DNA of 64,000 bases from Streptococcus sp. HMSC074B11. GTDB taxonomy: Bacteria > Bacillota > Bacilli > Lactobacillales > Streptococcaceae. The notes beneath the pieces were generated by a model that saw only the letters and a program-made list of their open reading frames with translations, was not told the origin of the DNA and did not search any database. Within the stretch, counting starts at the first letter, position 1. The number at the start of each line of letters is the position of its first letter. Of the stretch, positions 17,111 through 25,569 are shown piece by piece. The stretch is taken from positions 19,349-83,348 of the forward strand of contig NZ_KV794309.1 in assembly GCF_001808705.1 (NCBI RefSeq), given 5' to 3'. Both the position numbers and the translations under genes were made by a program.

Positions 17111-18437
17111 AAAAATTAAAAAGAATTGGTATGCGGAGGATTTTAGTTATTTTATCCGTAATTTTGGAGTATTTACTCTGATTTTCTCTGCTATGACCTT
17201 GATTATCTTGCAGGTTATGCACTCCAGTCTCTACACATCGGTGGATGAAAAACTCTTATCACTGAGCAAAAATCCTCAGGACGTTATTCAATTGGCGGTC
17301 AATCGTGCAACTGAGGACGTTAAGGATTTAGGTAGTGCCAATGTTGCTCCAGCTTCTGATAAAAAACCAACGGTTAGTTCCAATACGGAAGTGATATTGC
17401 TAGATTCAAATTTGAATCAATTAGTGACTGGCAACCGCTTTTTAGGTCTTGATAAGATTACTTTTAATAAAAAGGATTTGAATCATATTCGACAACTTCA
17501 TGTTCAGAATAGTTATGGTCAGGACGAGATTTACCGAGTGATTCTATCTGAAATAAATATCGATTCTGTCTCGACCAATATTAAGTATGCAGCGGTTTTG
17601 ATAAATACCAGTCAGATAGAGCAAATTAGTCAAAATCATGAGCAATTAATCGTGGTAGTCATGGCTAGCTTCTGGATTTTATCCATTATTGCCAGCCTTT
17701 ATCTTGCGCGTGTCAGTGTTAAACCTTTACTTGAAAGCATGCAAAAGCAACAGAGTTTTGTGGAAAATGCCAGTCATGAGCTACGAACTCCATTAGCTGT
17801 TCTGCAAAATCGTCTAGAAACTCTTTTCAGAAAACCTGAGGCAACTATTATGGAGTCAAGTGAGAGTATTGCTTCCAGTCTAGAAGAAGTTCGGAATATG
17901 CGCTTTTTAACGACTAATCTTCTTAATTTAGCTCGTCGTGATGACGGCATTAAACCGGAATTAGGAGAGGTAGAGCCAGACTTCTTTAACACAACTTTTA
18001 CCAACTATGAAATGATTGCGTCTGAAAATAACCGTGCTTTTCATTTTGAAAATCGCATCCATCGGACCATCATAACAGATAAGCTTCTTCTTAAACAACT
18101 GATGACTATCTTGTTTGACAATGCTGTCAAGTACACAGAAGAAGAAGGAGAAATTCATTTTGTAATCGCTGCGACAGAGCGTACCCTCTATTTGTCAGTG
18201 GCTGATGATGGAATCGGTATTTCTTCAGTAGATAAAAAGAAAATTTTTGATCGTTTTTACAGGGTTGATAAGGCTCGTACTCGGCAAAAAGGTGGTTTTG
18301 GGTTAGGCTTATCCTTAGCCAAACAGATTGTCGATGCTCTTAAAGGAACCATCAGTGTCAAAGATAACAAACCTCATGGTACTATTTTTGAAGTAAAAAT
18401 TGCCATTCAAACACCATCCAAGCGTAAAAATAAATAA
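17103..18437 (+). CDS. ciaH: Sensor histidine kinase CiaH
   Basis: The membrane sensor kinase partner of CiaR, 444 residues. Two membrane helices (about residues 20-40 and 183-203) bracket an extracytoplasmic sensor region. The H-box is [12 protein letters not shown] with phospho-His225, followed by N-box [11 protein letters not shown]1 DDGIGIS and G2 GFGLGLSLA. The residue four after the histidine is the normal Thr (T229), a position where pneumococcal resistance mutants carry Pro, so this looks like a wild-type allele. Translationally coupled to ciaR by an 8-base overlap. Confidence 0.97.
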   Translation: MFKKIKKNWYAEDFSYFIRNFGVFTLIFSAMTLIILQVMHSSLYTSVDEKLLSLSKNPQDVIQLAVNRATEDVKDLGSANVAPASDKKPTVSSNTEVILLDSNLNQLVTGNRFLGLDKITFNKKDLNHIRQLHVQNSYGQDEIYRVILSEINIDSVSTNIKYAAVLINTSQIEQISQNHEQLIVVVMASFWILSIIASLYLARVSVKPLLESMQKQQSFVENASHELRTPLAVLQNRLETLFRKPEATIMESSESIASSLEEVRNMRFLTTNLLNLARRDDGIKPELGEVEPDFFNTTFTNYEMIASENNRAFHFENRIHRTIITDKLLLKQLMTILFDNAVKYTEEEGEIHFVIAATERTLYLSVADDGIGISSVDKKKIFDRFYRVDKARTRQKGGFGLGLSLAKQIVDALKGTISVKDNKPHGTIFEVKIAIQTPSKRKNK

Positions 18438-18443
18438 GAAAAG

Positions 18444-18492
18444 GCTGTGACTTAGAAAGCGGTAGACCAAGTATCGCTTTTCTAGTCGCAGC
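18444..18492 (+). terminator. Hairpin after ciaH
   Basis: GCTGTGACTTAGAAAGCG / CGCTTTTCTAGTCGCAGC pair strongly with one internal mismatch region and a 13-base loop. The following T-tract is short, so it may stabilise the 3' end rather than terminate by itself. Confidence 0.6.
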
Positions 18493-18510
18493 TCTTTAGC
18501 TATCGTAGAA

Positions 18511-18543
18511 AAAATAGGTAGGGACAAAAATCCCGACCTTTTG
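18511..18543. terminator. Convergent terminator between ciaRH and the DUF3270 gene
   Basis: AGGTAGGGA / TCCCGACCT stem flanked by an A-run on the left and Ts on the right, usable from both directions. It sits between the ciaH and DUF3270 stops. Confidence 0.65.
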
Positions 18544-18546
18544 AAT

Positions 18547-18822
18547 CTAATATAATTTCTTCTTAATTATCGAACGTTGAATGTTTGATGCTGCTAAACT
18601 CAAGGCAATTGCTAGGCTAAAAGCCAGAACTGTATTGAACTTGAGGGCTAAAAAGATAAAGCTAAACAAGGCTAAAAAGACGCAAAAACAAGCAATGTTT
18701 ACAAAGAAAAGGACTTCCTTCAAACTAGCAACGGAAGTGGTTTCTGGAACATAGTCTTGGTATAGCGTTGTTTGAGTTTCCTCTTCTTCAAACTCATACG
18801 ATTGATATTTTCTTACGGGCAT
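18547..18822 (-). CDS. DUF3270 small membrane protein
   Basis: A 91-residue protein with a charged N-terminus (RKYQSYEFEEEE) and two closely spaced membrane helices (about residues 35-58 and 60-82), ending in basic residues. This matches the streptococcal DUF3270 family of unknown function. GGAGAGAAT precedes the ATG on the minus strand. It converges on ciaRH, as in pneumococcal genomes. Confidence 0.8.
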   Translation of the reverse strand: MPVRKYQSYEFEEEETQTTLYQDYVPETTSVASLKEVLFFVNIACFCVFLALFSFIFLALKFNTVLAFSLAIALSLAASNIQRSIIKKKLY

Positions 18823-18944
18823 GATTCTCTCCTTAACAGTACTCTTTCATTTTACCATTTTTCAAGAAAAAAATTATTACAGTAAGGTTACAAAAATAAT
18901 AAGTAAATTTATCATTTTAGGGAATAGCTGATTCTTCAGAAATG

Positions 18945-18953
18945 TGGTATAAT
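18945..18953 (+). promoter_or_regulatory. Extended -10 placed for a leaderless U32 peptidase mRNA
   Basis: TGG-TATAAT ends at 18953, only seven bases before the ATG at 18961. Transcription would begin at or next to the start codon, and no Shine-Dalgarno is present. Confidence 0.6.
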
Positions 18954-18960
18954 TTTTCTT

Positions 18961-19890
18961 ATGGAAAAGATTATTATTACAGCAACTGCTGAAAGCATTG
19001 AACAAGTAAAAGAATTACTAGAAGCGGGAGTTGACCGCATCTATGTCGGTGAGAAAGATTTTGGACTTCGTTTGCCAAAGACTTTTTCTTATGATGAACT
19101 GAGAACCATCGCTGGTCTGGTTCATGATGCAGGTAAGGAACTGATTGTAGCGGCTAATGCCCTCATGCACCAAGATATGATGGATCGTATCAAACCCTTT
19201 CTTGATTTCTTGGAAGAAATTAAAACAGACTACATTACTGTTGGGGATGCGGGTGTCTTTTATGTTGTCAATCGTGATGGTTATTCTTTTAAAACTATCT
19301 ATGATGCCTCAACGATGGTAACTAGCAGCCGTCAGATCAATTTCTGGGGGCAAAAGGCTGGCGCTTCTGAGGCAGTATTGGCTCGTGAAATTCCATCAGC
19401 TGAACTCTTTAAAATGCCTGAAATTTTGGAAATTCCTGCTGAAGTTTTGGTCTATGGAGCAAGTGTTATCCACCACTCTAAGCGTCCACTCTTGCAGAAT
19501 TACTATAATTTTACTCAGATTGATGATGAAAAAACACGTCAACGCGACCTCTTCTTAGCAGAGCCTAGTGATCCAGATAGTCACTACTCAATTTTTGAAG
19601 ATAATCATGGAACTCACATTTTTGCCAATAACGACCTTGATTTGATGACCAAATTGCCAGAGTTGGTAGAGCATGGTTTCACTCATTGGAAACTAGAAGG
19701 ACTTTATACTCCAGGTCAAGATTTTGTTGAGATTGCAAAGCTCTTCATCCAAGCACGTAGCTTGATTCAAGAGGGAAGCTTTACGCATGACCAAGCCTTC
19801 TTGTTGGATGAGGAAGTCCGTAAACTTCATCCCAAAAATCGTTTCCTTGACACAGGATTTTATGACTACGATCCTGACATGGTTAAATAA
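18961..19890 (+). CDS. U32 family peptidase-like protein
   Basis: A 309-residue protein of the U32 (collagenase-like) family. Bacterial members take part in hydroxylation of tRNA or rRNA (TrhP, RlhA) rather than proteolysis, so the peptidase label may mislead. Characteristic parts are EAGVDRIYVGEKDFGLRL near the N-terminus, the central TVGDAGVFYVVN and HWKLEGLYTPGQD near residue 240, which corresponds to the U32 signature. The predicted mRNA is leaderless. Its role here is unknown. Confidence 0.85.
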   Translation: MEKIIITATAESIEQVKELLEAGVDRIYVGEKDFGLRLPKTFSYDELRTIAGLVHDAGKELIVAANALMHQDMMDRIKPFLDFLEEIKTDYITVGDAGVFYVVNRDGYSFKTIYDASTMVTSSRQINFWGQKAGASEAVLAREIPSAELFKMPEILEIPAEVLVYGASVIHHSKRPLLQNYYNFTQIDDEKTRQRDLFLAEPSDPDSHYSIFEDNHGTHIFANNDLDLMTKLPELVEHGFTHWKLEGLYTPGQDFVEIAKLFIQARSLIQEGSFTHDQAFLLDEEVRKLHPKNRFLDTGFYDYDPDMVK

Positions 19891-19897
19891 GAATCAG

Positions 19898-19925
19898 AAA
19901 CCCGAAATAAAATGTTCGGGTTTTT
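19898..19925 (+). terminator. Terminator after the U32 peptidase gene
   Basis: AAACCCGAA / TTCGGGTTT stem with an eight-base loop and a T-tract. Confidence 0.85.
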
Positions 19926-19956
19926 CTAGTGCAAGGATGAATTTAAAGCGTATTCA

Positions 19957-19965
19957 TGTTATAAT
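19957..19965 (+). promoter_or_regulatory. rpiA operon extended -10 promoter
   Basis: TGT-TATAAT (19957-19965), 30 bases before the GTG start of rpiA, with TTGGAGGTG between them. Confidence 0.6.
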
Positions 19966-19995
19966 AGAAGTAACTTTTTGTTTGGAGGTGTTTAA

Positions 19996-20679
19996 GTGGA
20001 AAATCTGAAAAAAATAGCAGGCATCAAGGCTGCTGAGTTCGTAACCGATGGAATGGTTGTAGGACTTGGAACAGGCTCGACTGCCTATTATTTCGTAGAG
20101 GAGATTGGTCGTAGAATCAAGGAGGAAGGACTTCAAATTACAGCCGTAACGACTTCAAGTGTAACGACAAAACAGGCAAAAGGATTGAATATACCGCTTA
20201 AGTCTATTGATGATGTGGATGAAGTTGATGTGACTGTTGATGGAGCTGATGAGGTGGATCGTCAGTTTAATGGTATCAAAGGAGGCGGTGGCGCACTTCT
20301 AATGGAAAAAGTAGTTGCGACACCAACTAAACAGTATATCTGGGTGGTAGATGAGAGCAAGATGGTTGAGAAACTGGGCGCTTTCAAACTACCTGTCGAA
20401 GTTGTCCAATACGGAGCAGAACAGGTTTTCCGTCGTTTTGAAAAAGCTGGTTATAAGCCAAGTTTTCGTGAAAAAAATGGCCAACGCTTTGTGACGGATA
20501 TGAAAAATTTCATCATTGACCTTGATTTAGGTGTTATTGAAGATCCGATCGCTTTTGGTCGTCAATTGGATCTTCAGGTTGGTGTTGTTGAGCACGGTTT
20601 ATTTAATCAAATGGTTGATAAAGTGATCGTTGCAGGACAAGCTGGCGTTCAGGTTTTAACTTCAACAAAAGGGAAATAA
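19996..20679 (+). CDS. rpiA: Ribose-5-phosphate isomerase A
   Basis: Interconverts ribose 5-phosphate and ribulose 5-phosphate in the pentose phosphate pathway. It has 227 residues with the phosphate-binding [13 protein letters not shown] motif near residue 24, [11 protein letters not shown] (catalytic Asp region) and [11 protein letters not shown]. The start is GTG at 19996, preceded by TTGGAGGTG. It heads an operon with deoB and punA, which makes sense because nucleoside phosphorolysis delivers ribose phosphates to this enzyme. Confidence 0.97.
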   Translation: MENLKKIAGIKAAEFVTDGMVVGLGTGSTAYYFVEEIGRRIKEEGLQITAVTTSSVTTKQAKGLNIPLKSIDDVDEVDVTVDGADEVDRQFNGIKGGGGALLMEKVVATPTKQYIWVVDESKMVEKLGAFKLPVEVVQYGAEQVFRRFEKAGYKPSFREKNGQRFVTDMKNFIIDLDLGVIEDPIAFGRQLDLQVGVVEHGLFNQMVDKVIVAGQAGVQVLTSTKGK

Positions 20680-20691
20680 AGGAGGCAAATG

Positions 20692-21903
20692 ATGTCAAAA
20701 TTTAAACGTATTCACTTGGTGGTACTCGATTCTGTAGGAATCGGTGCAGCACCAGATGCTAATAACTTTGTCAATGCAGGGGTTCCAGATGGAGCATCTG
20801 ATACATTAGGACACATCTCTAAATCAGTTGGTTTGAATGTACCGAATATGGCTAAGATTGGTCTTGGGAACATCGAGCGTGAGACAGCACTAAAAACTGT
20901 TCCCGCAGAAGCAAATCCTAGTGGTTACTACACTAAACTTGAGGAAGTGTCATTAGGTAAAGACACCATGACAGGTCACTGGGAAATCATGGGCCTCAAT
21001 ATCACTGAACCTTTCGATACTTTCTGGAATGGATTCCCAGAAGAAATCCTTACAAAGATTGAAGAATTTTCAGGTCGTAAAGTAATCCGTGAAGCAAACA
21101 AACCTTACTCAGGAACTGCTGTTATCGATGATTTTGGACCACGTCAAATGGAAACAGGCGAGTTGATCATCTATACATCAGCTGACCCGGTTCTTCAAAT
21201 AGCTGCTCACGAAGATATTATTCCTTTGGATGAACTTTACCGTATCTGTGAGTACGCTCGTTCGATTACATTGGAACGTCCATCTCTTCTAGGTCGTATC
21301 ATTGCACGTCCTTATGTTGGGGAGCCTGGAAACTTCACACGTACTGCAAATCGTCGTGACTTGGCTGTATCACCATTTGCTCCAACAGTTTTGGACAAAC
21401 TCAACGAAGCAGGTATTGATACTTACTCAGTAGGTAAGATTAGCGATATCTTTAATGGTGCTGGGGTGAACCATGATATGGGCCACAATAAGTCAAATAG
21501 CCATGGAATTGATACGCTTTTGACAACAATGGGACTTGCTGAGTTTGAAAAAGGATTTTCATTTACTAACTTGGTCGACTTTGATGCACTTTACGGTCAC
21601 CGCCGTGATCCACATGGTTACCGCGACTGCTTGCACGAGTTTGATGAACGATTGCCAGAGCTTATCGCTGCTATGAGAGAAGATGATTTACTCATGATTA
21701 CTGCTGATCATGGTAATGACCCTACTTATGCAGGTACAGACCATACTCGTGAATACATTCCACTTTTGGCCTACAGCCCATCACTAAAAGGAAATGGACA
21801 CCTACCAATCGGTCATTTTGCTGATATTTCTGCGACAATCGCTGATAACTTTGGCGTAGATAAGGCTATGATTGGTGAAAGTTTCTTAGATAAATTGGTT
21901 TAA
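20692..21903 (+). CDS. deoB: Phosphopentomutase
   Basis: Converts (deoxy)ribose 1-phosphate, the product of nucleoside phosphorylases, to the 5-phosphate. It is a 403-residue alkaline-phosphatase-superfamily enzyme with metal-binding [12 protein letters not shown] at the N-terminus, the phosphorylated Thr in [10 protein letters not shown] and the C-terminal metal cluster [10 protein letters not shown]...DHTREY. Two ATGs are adjacent; the second (20692, MSKF) matches the family and AAAGGAGG lies upstream. The gene sits 12 bases after rpiA and one base before the DUF1697 gene. Confidence 0.97.
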   Translation: MSKFKRIHLVVLDSVGIGAAPDANNFVNAGVPDGASDTLGHISKSVGLNVPNMAKIGLGNIERETALKTVPAEANPSGYYTKLEEVSLGKDTMTGHWEIMGLNITEPFDTFWNGFPEEILTKIEEFSGRKVIREANKPYSGTAVIDDFGPRQMETGELIIYTSADPVLQIAAHEDIIPLDELYRICEYARSITLERPSLLGRIIARPYVGEPGNFTRTANRRDLAVSPFAPTVLDKLNEAGIDTYSVGKISDIFNGAGVNHDMGHNKSNSHGIDTLLTTMGLAEFEKGFSFTNLVDFDALYGHRRDPHGYRDCLHEFDERLPELIAAMREDDLLMITADHGNDPTYAGTDHTREYIPLLAYSPSLKGNGHLPIGHFADISATIADNFGVDKAMIGESFLDKLV

Positions 21904-21904
21904 G

Positions 21905-22465
21905 ATGACTCGCTTGGCATTACTGGTTAGAGGGATCAATGTCGGTGGAAAACATAAGGTGGTCATGGCCCAGATTCGGCAAGAATTGACAGAGTTGGGA
22001 TTAGAAACTGTTGAAACCTACATCAATAGTGGCAATATTTTCTTTGACACAAGTATCTCGAAGACTCAACTAGTGGAGATCTTACAGGCTTTCTTTGACA
22101 AGCATTATCCATTTATCCAACATTTTTCCTTGTTAAGTCAAGAAGATTATGAAGAGGAGCTTAGAACTCTTCCGGAATGGTGGTTACAAGAAATGGCTCG
22201 AAAGGATGTTCTCTTTTATACTGAGGGACTGGATACCAAGCAAGTCATTGAGAAAGTCGAAAGTATGGAACTGGTAGATGAAGTGCTTCATTTCGGGAAA
22301 CTGGGAATCTTCTGGGGCAAATTCTCAGAAGAAACCTATAGCAAAACAGCCTATCACAAGTACCTGCTAAAGATGCCTTTTTATCGTAATATTACGATTC
22401 GAAATGCAAAAACCTTTGACAAAATCGGTCAATTTTTAAAAGATTATGAAGGAGACAGACAATGA
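21905..22465 (+). CDS. DUF1697 family protein
   Basis: A 186-residue cytoplasmic protein starting MTRLALLVRGINVGGKHKV, the recognisable DUF1697 N-terminus, with a conserved YINSGNIFF segment near residue 40 and RNxxT (YRNITIRNAKT) near the C-terminus. The function of the family is unknown. It is embedded between deoB and punA: one base separates it from deoB, and its stop overlaps the punA start by 4 bases. That suggests a link to nucleoside or pentose metabolism, though this is only contextual. Confidence 0.85.
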   Translation: MTRLALLVRGINVGGKHKVVMAQIRQELTELGLETVETYINSGNIFFDTSISKTQLVEILQAFFDKHYPFIQHFSLLSQEDYEEELRTLPEWWLQEMARKDVLFYTEGLDTKQVIEKVESMELVDEVLHFGKLGIFWGKFSEETYSKTAYHKYLLKMPFYRNITIRNAKTFDKIGQFLKDYEGDRQ

Positions 22466-23271
22466 CATTATTAGCAAAAATCAATGAAACAGCTGCTTTC
22501 TTAAAAGAAAAGGGAGTAGAAGCACCAGAGTTTGGCTTGATTCTTGGATCAGGACTGGGAGAACTTGCTGAAGAAATTGAAAATCCAGTTGTGGTAGACT
22601 ATGCTGAGATTCCAAACTGGGGACGTTCGACTGTTGTTGGACACGCTGGAAAATTGGTGTACGGTGAACTTGCAGGACGTAAAGTCTTGGCCCTTCAAGG
22701 ACGTTTCCATTTCTATGAAGGAAATCCGCTGGAAGTTGTTACTTTCCCAGTTCGTGTTATGAAAGTTTTGGGCTGTGAAGGTGTGATTGTTACCAATGCT
22801 GCTGGTGGTATCGGCTTTGGTCCTGGTACTTTGATGGCTATCACTGACCACATCAATATGACAGGCCAAAACCCTCTAATCGGTGAAAACTTAGATGACT
22901 TCGGTCCACGTTTCCCAGACATGTCAAAAGCCTACACTCCAGAATACCGTGCTACAGCTCATGCAGTTGCTGAAAAGCTTGGTGTTAAACTTGATGACGG
23001 TGTTTATATCGGTGTAACTGGTCCAACTTATGAAACTCCAGCTGAAATCCGTGCTTATAAGACACTTGGTGCAGACGCTGTCGGAATGTCAACCGTTCCT
23101 GAAGTTATCGTTGCAGTACACTCTGGCTTGAAGGTTCTTGGTATTTCATGTATTACCAACTTTGCGGCTGGTTTCCAAGAGGAACTTAACCACGAAGAAG
23201 TAGTAGAAGTTACCGAACGTGTCAAAGGAGACTTTAAAGGATTGCTTAAAGCTATTCTTGCAGAATTGTAA
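22462..23271 (+). CDS. punA: Purine-nucleoside phosphorylase (trimeric PNP family)
   Basis: Phosphorolyses inosine and guanosine and their deoxy forms to base plus (deoxy)ribose 1-phosphate. It has 269 residues, the length of the trimeric mammalian-like class, distinct from the hexameric DeoD encoded further on. Motifs: LGSGLGELAE near residue 27, GRSTVVGHAGKL, GRFHFYEG, the purine-binding VTNAAGGIG and GVYIGVTGPTYETPAE. The start overlaps DUF1697 and follows GAAGGAGAC. Product flows to DeoB. Confidence 0.96.
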   Translation: MTLLAKINETAAFLKEKGVEAPEFGLILGSGLGELAEEIENPVVVDYAEIPNWGRSTVVGHAGKLVYGELAGRKVLALQGRFHFYEGNPLEVVTFPVRVMKVLGCEGVIVTNAAGGIGFGPGTLMAITDHINMTGQNPLIGENLDDFGPRFPDMSKAYTPEYRATAHAVAEKLGVKLDDGVYIGVTGPTYETPAEIRAYKTLGADAVGMSTVPEVIVAVHSGLKVLGISCITNFAAGFQEELNHEEVVEVTERVKGDFKGLLKAILAEL

Positions 23272-23275
23272 GACT

Positions 23276-24511
23276 ATGAGAGTACGACTCCAAAGTATGC
23301 CCTATGGACTGAGAGTGCTTCTAGCCACTTTATCATTAGGAATAGGGACGGGTCTGGTCGGAATTGCCTGTCATTATCTACTAGAAGGGGTGCAAGGGCT
23401 GGCTTTTGGCCAAGATGAGTCGGATTTAATCCAGCAATTTCAAGAAGCTGGAGGTCTCCGTAGATTTTTGGTCTTATGTGTGACTGGGTGCTTGGCAGCT
23501 GGTTTTTGGTATGTCTTGCAAAAGCGTTATAAGATTCTGTCTATTCGCCAGCAAATTGACTTAGCTGGAGACAGGGAACCAGCGCTCTTAGTCCACCTCT
23601 TTCATGCAGGGATGCAGGTTGCGATTGTCGGAGCAGGTGCATCGGTCGGAAAAGAAGGAGCACCACGTGAGGTCGGGGCTCTTCTAGCTGGTCGCTTGGC
23701 GAAAGGTTTTTCTCTAGCCCTCAAAGAGCGAAAAGTCTTGGTCGCATGTGGTGCTGGAGCTGGTTTAGCTGCGGTCTATCAAGTTCCCTTTGCCAGTAGC
23801 TTGTTTGTCTTTGAGACCTTAGGGTTGGCCTATCACTGGAAAAATGTCTTACTGGTTTTGTCCAGTACTTATCTAGCGGCCTGGGTCGCTCAGTCCATCA
23901 TTGGTCAGGAGGCTATTTATCACCTGTCCGCAGTCTCATGGTCGGCTAGCAGTTTCTTTCAGGCTATTGTGATTGCTTTCTTGGTTACTCCCTTGGCTCT
24001 GGTCTTTGCTTTCCTCGCCAAGCGGGCTAGTCACAAACGGCGGAAGGATGGGACGATTCTTTGGGCTCTTCCTCTAGCCTTTCTAGTGCTGGGGAGCCTA
24101 GTAGCCTTTTTCCCTATCTTTATGGGGAATGGCCAGGTACTAGCGCAAGCCCTCTTGTCTAGCCAGTCAATTCCTTATCTTCCACTGGCTCTTGCAGTGA
24201 AGGGGATTCTGGTTTATCTCCTCTTGCGCAATGGTGCTTATGGGGGAACTTTAACACCATCATTTGCCTTAGGTATTGGCTCTGGCTATCTAGTGACCTT
24301 GCTTTTGACAGCAGTTGGGATTCATCTAGATCCTGCTCTAGGGATGTTACTAGGAGCGACCGTCTTTTTGGGGGCGACCTTAAAAGCTCCTCTGACAGCC
24401 ATTGCCCTGAGCCTTGGATTTACAGGCCAAACTTGAAGTTTGACAATTCCGCTTGTACTTGCGGCTGGTCTGTCTTACGTGATTCGAAAGAGATGGGAGA
24501 AGAAACGATGA
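23276..24511 (+). pseudogene. ClC-type chloride channel/antiporter gene with a premature in-frame TGA
   Basis: A ClC-family membrane protein of about ten helices. Visible motifs are GKEGAPREVGALL (selectivity filter with gating Glu), GLAAVYQVPFAS and GGTLTPSFALG. The frame reaches a TGA at 24434-24436 after FTGQT, but continues in the same frame for another 24 codons (SLTIPLVLAAGLSYVIRKR...) to a TGA at 24509-24511 that overlaps the next ATG as ATGA. That overlap is a normal operon junction, so the first TGA looks like a nonsense mutation removing the last membrane segment. It might still be a functional truncated protein (386 residues). Confidence 0.75.
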
Positions 24512-25218
24512 AGGTACATTTTGTACTGCATGAAACCTTTGAAGTGCCGGGCGCTTATCTAAAATGGGCGCAGGAGCGTGGCCATCAAGTGACCACGACC
24601 AAAGTCTATGAGAATGAAGCATTACCAGAGACAGTGGATGAGATCGACTTTTTGATCGTAATGGGAGGACCTCAATCGCCAGATGAAGATCGGGAAACTT
24701 TTCCATACTACGATCCTCAGGCAGAGATTGAGCTGATTCAAAAGGCTATGAAGGCAGATCGTTATATTGTTGGTGTCTGTCTTGGTGCTCAACTCTTGTC
24801 TGTTGCTTATGGCGCAGAGTATGAACATAGTCCAGAACGTGAGATTGGTGTTTTTCCAATAACGCTAACTGAAGCTGGATTAAAAGACAATCATGTCAAA
24901 GTTTTTGGACCAACTCTAATTACTGGTCACTGGCATGGCGATATGCCAGGATTGACAGAGGATGCTATCGTCCTTGCGACCAGTCAAGGTTGTCCACGTC
25001 AGATTATTCGCTTCAGTCCTAAACATTATGCCTTCCAAGCTCATTTGGAATTTGATCCAGAAACAGTAGAGCTCTTAATTGCTGCGGATGGCGAAGAAGT
25101 TTTGGAAGAACAAAGCAAAAAATTGACTTATGTTCAAAAGCCTGAAGCTATTCGTAACTATGCTTATCGAGAAATGAATGCAAAACTCTTTGCATTTTTG
25201 GATTCATTAACAAATTAA
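24508..25218 (+). CDS. Class I glutamine amidotransferase-like protein
   Basis: A 236-residue GATase1 domain protein. The nucleophile elbow GVCLGAQ is clear (Cys about residue 92), and the oxyanion/N-terminal region shows FLIVMGGPQSPDE. The His position falls in YAFQAHLEF. Such stand-alone proteins transfer ammonia from glutamine or act as gamma-glutamyl hydrolases; the acceptor is unknown. The start at 24508 (MKVHFVLHE) is inferred from the ATGA overlap with the restored ClC frame; GGGAGAAG lies upstream. It is the last gene before the long deoD leader. Confidence 0.85.
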   Translation: MKVHFVLHETFEVPGAYLKWAQERGHQVTTTKVYENEALPETVDEIDFLIVMGGPQSPDEDRETFPYYDPQAEIELIQKAMKADRYIVGVCLGAQLLSVAYGAEYEHSPEREIGVFPITLTEAGLKDNHVKVFGPTLITGHWHGDMPGLTEDAIVLATSQGCPRQIIRFSPKHYAFQAHLEFDPETVELLIAADGEEVLEEQSKKLTYVQKPEAIRNYAYREMNAKLFAFLDSLTN

Positions 25219-25226
25219 AAATAATA

Positions 25227-25277
25227 GAAAGGTAGAGCATGTGTTCAGATTTGAACACGAGCGGAAAACTTTTCTAA
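25227..25277 (+). promoter_or_regulatory. deoD leader, partial repeat unit
   Basis: AGAAAGGTAGAGC is followed by the hairpin GTGTTCA-GATT-TGAACAC (25241-25258) and GAGCGGAAA. The same 5' block recurs almost identically at 25435-25476. Here the downstream stem with its internal loop is absent, so this looks like the 5' half of a duplicated unit. Confidence 0.6.
25239..25277 (+). CDS. Putative 12-codon leader peptide in the deoD leader
   Basis: ATG at 25239 lies six bases after AGAAAGG, ideal Shine-Dalgarno spacing, and encodes MCSDLNTSGKLF followed by TAA. A near-copy with a GTG start occurs at 25447-25488 (MCSDLNTSGKLGK). Codons one to eleven are conserved between the copies, but so is the RNA hairpin they span, so selection on RNA structure could explain it. 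Translation is a prediction only. Confidence 0.35.
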   Translation: MCSDLNTSGKLF

Positions 25278-25293
25278 TTACTCAATTAAAAAA

Positions 25294-25429
25294 GAAAGGA
25301 TGGGTTAACCGTATTAGTTGAACTGAATACGGGAGGAGAACTGTGTAAAAAAGATAAAATGTCTAGCATTTACAATGCGTCGCCAGTTTCCTATTTTTAC
25401 TTTGTTCTCTGTCGCCTGTCTTGTATATC
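25294..25429 (+). promoter_or_regulatory. deoD leader repeat unit A (structured RNA candidate)
   Basis: GAAAGG (25294-25299); hairpin CCGTATT/AATACGG (25309-25332); P1 strand AGGAGAAC (25334-25341); stem GTAAAAA / TTTTTAC (25345-25400) containing the internal loop AGATAA (25352-25357) opposite TTTCCTA (25387-25393); returning strand GTTCTC...CCT (25404-25417); then TTGTATATC (25421-25429). Same order as units B and C, but no start codon follows. Confidence 0.55.
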
Positions 25430-25434
25430 AAAAA

Positions 25435-25569
25435 GAAAGGTAGAGCGTGTGTTCAGATTTGAACACGAGCGGAAAGCTCGGAAAATAGATAATCTGACTG
25501 TGAAATCAGGATTTCTCGTCAGATTCCTAATTTTCAGTCGCTTTCTGGTCGCTCTTTGTATCATAAACT
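25435..25569 (+). promoter_or_regulatory. deoD leader repeat unit B (structured RNA candidate adjoining the start codon)
   Basis: GAAAGG (25435-25440); hairpin GTGTTCA/TGAACAC (25449-25466); P1 strand GAGCGGAAAGC (25467-25477) pairing with GCTTTC-TGGT-CGCTC (25540-25554); stem GAAAAT/ATTTTC; internal loop AGATAA (25487-25492) opposite TTCCTA (25524-25529); apical stem TCTGAC/GTCAGA; then TTTGTATC (25555-25562) seven bases before the deoD ATG. No Shine-Dalgarno lies between the structure and the ATG. Confidence 0.6.
25447..25488 (+). CDS. Putative 13-codon leader peptide in unit B
   Basis: GTG at 25447 is six bases after AGAAAGG and reads (M)CSDLNTSGKLGK, stopping at TAG 25486-25488 inside the AGATAA loop. 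It is nearly identical to the mini-ORF at 25239. A ribosome on it would cover the 5' strand of P1, which would suit a translation-coupled switch. Speculative. Confidence 0.3.
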   Translation: MCSDLNTSGKLGK

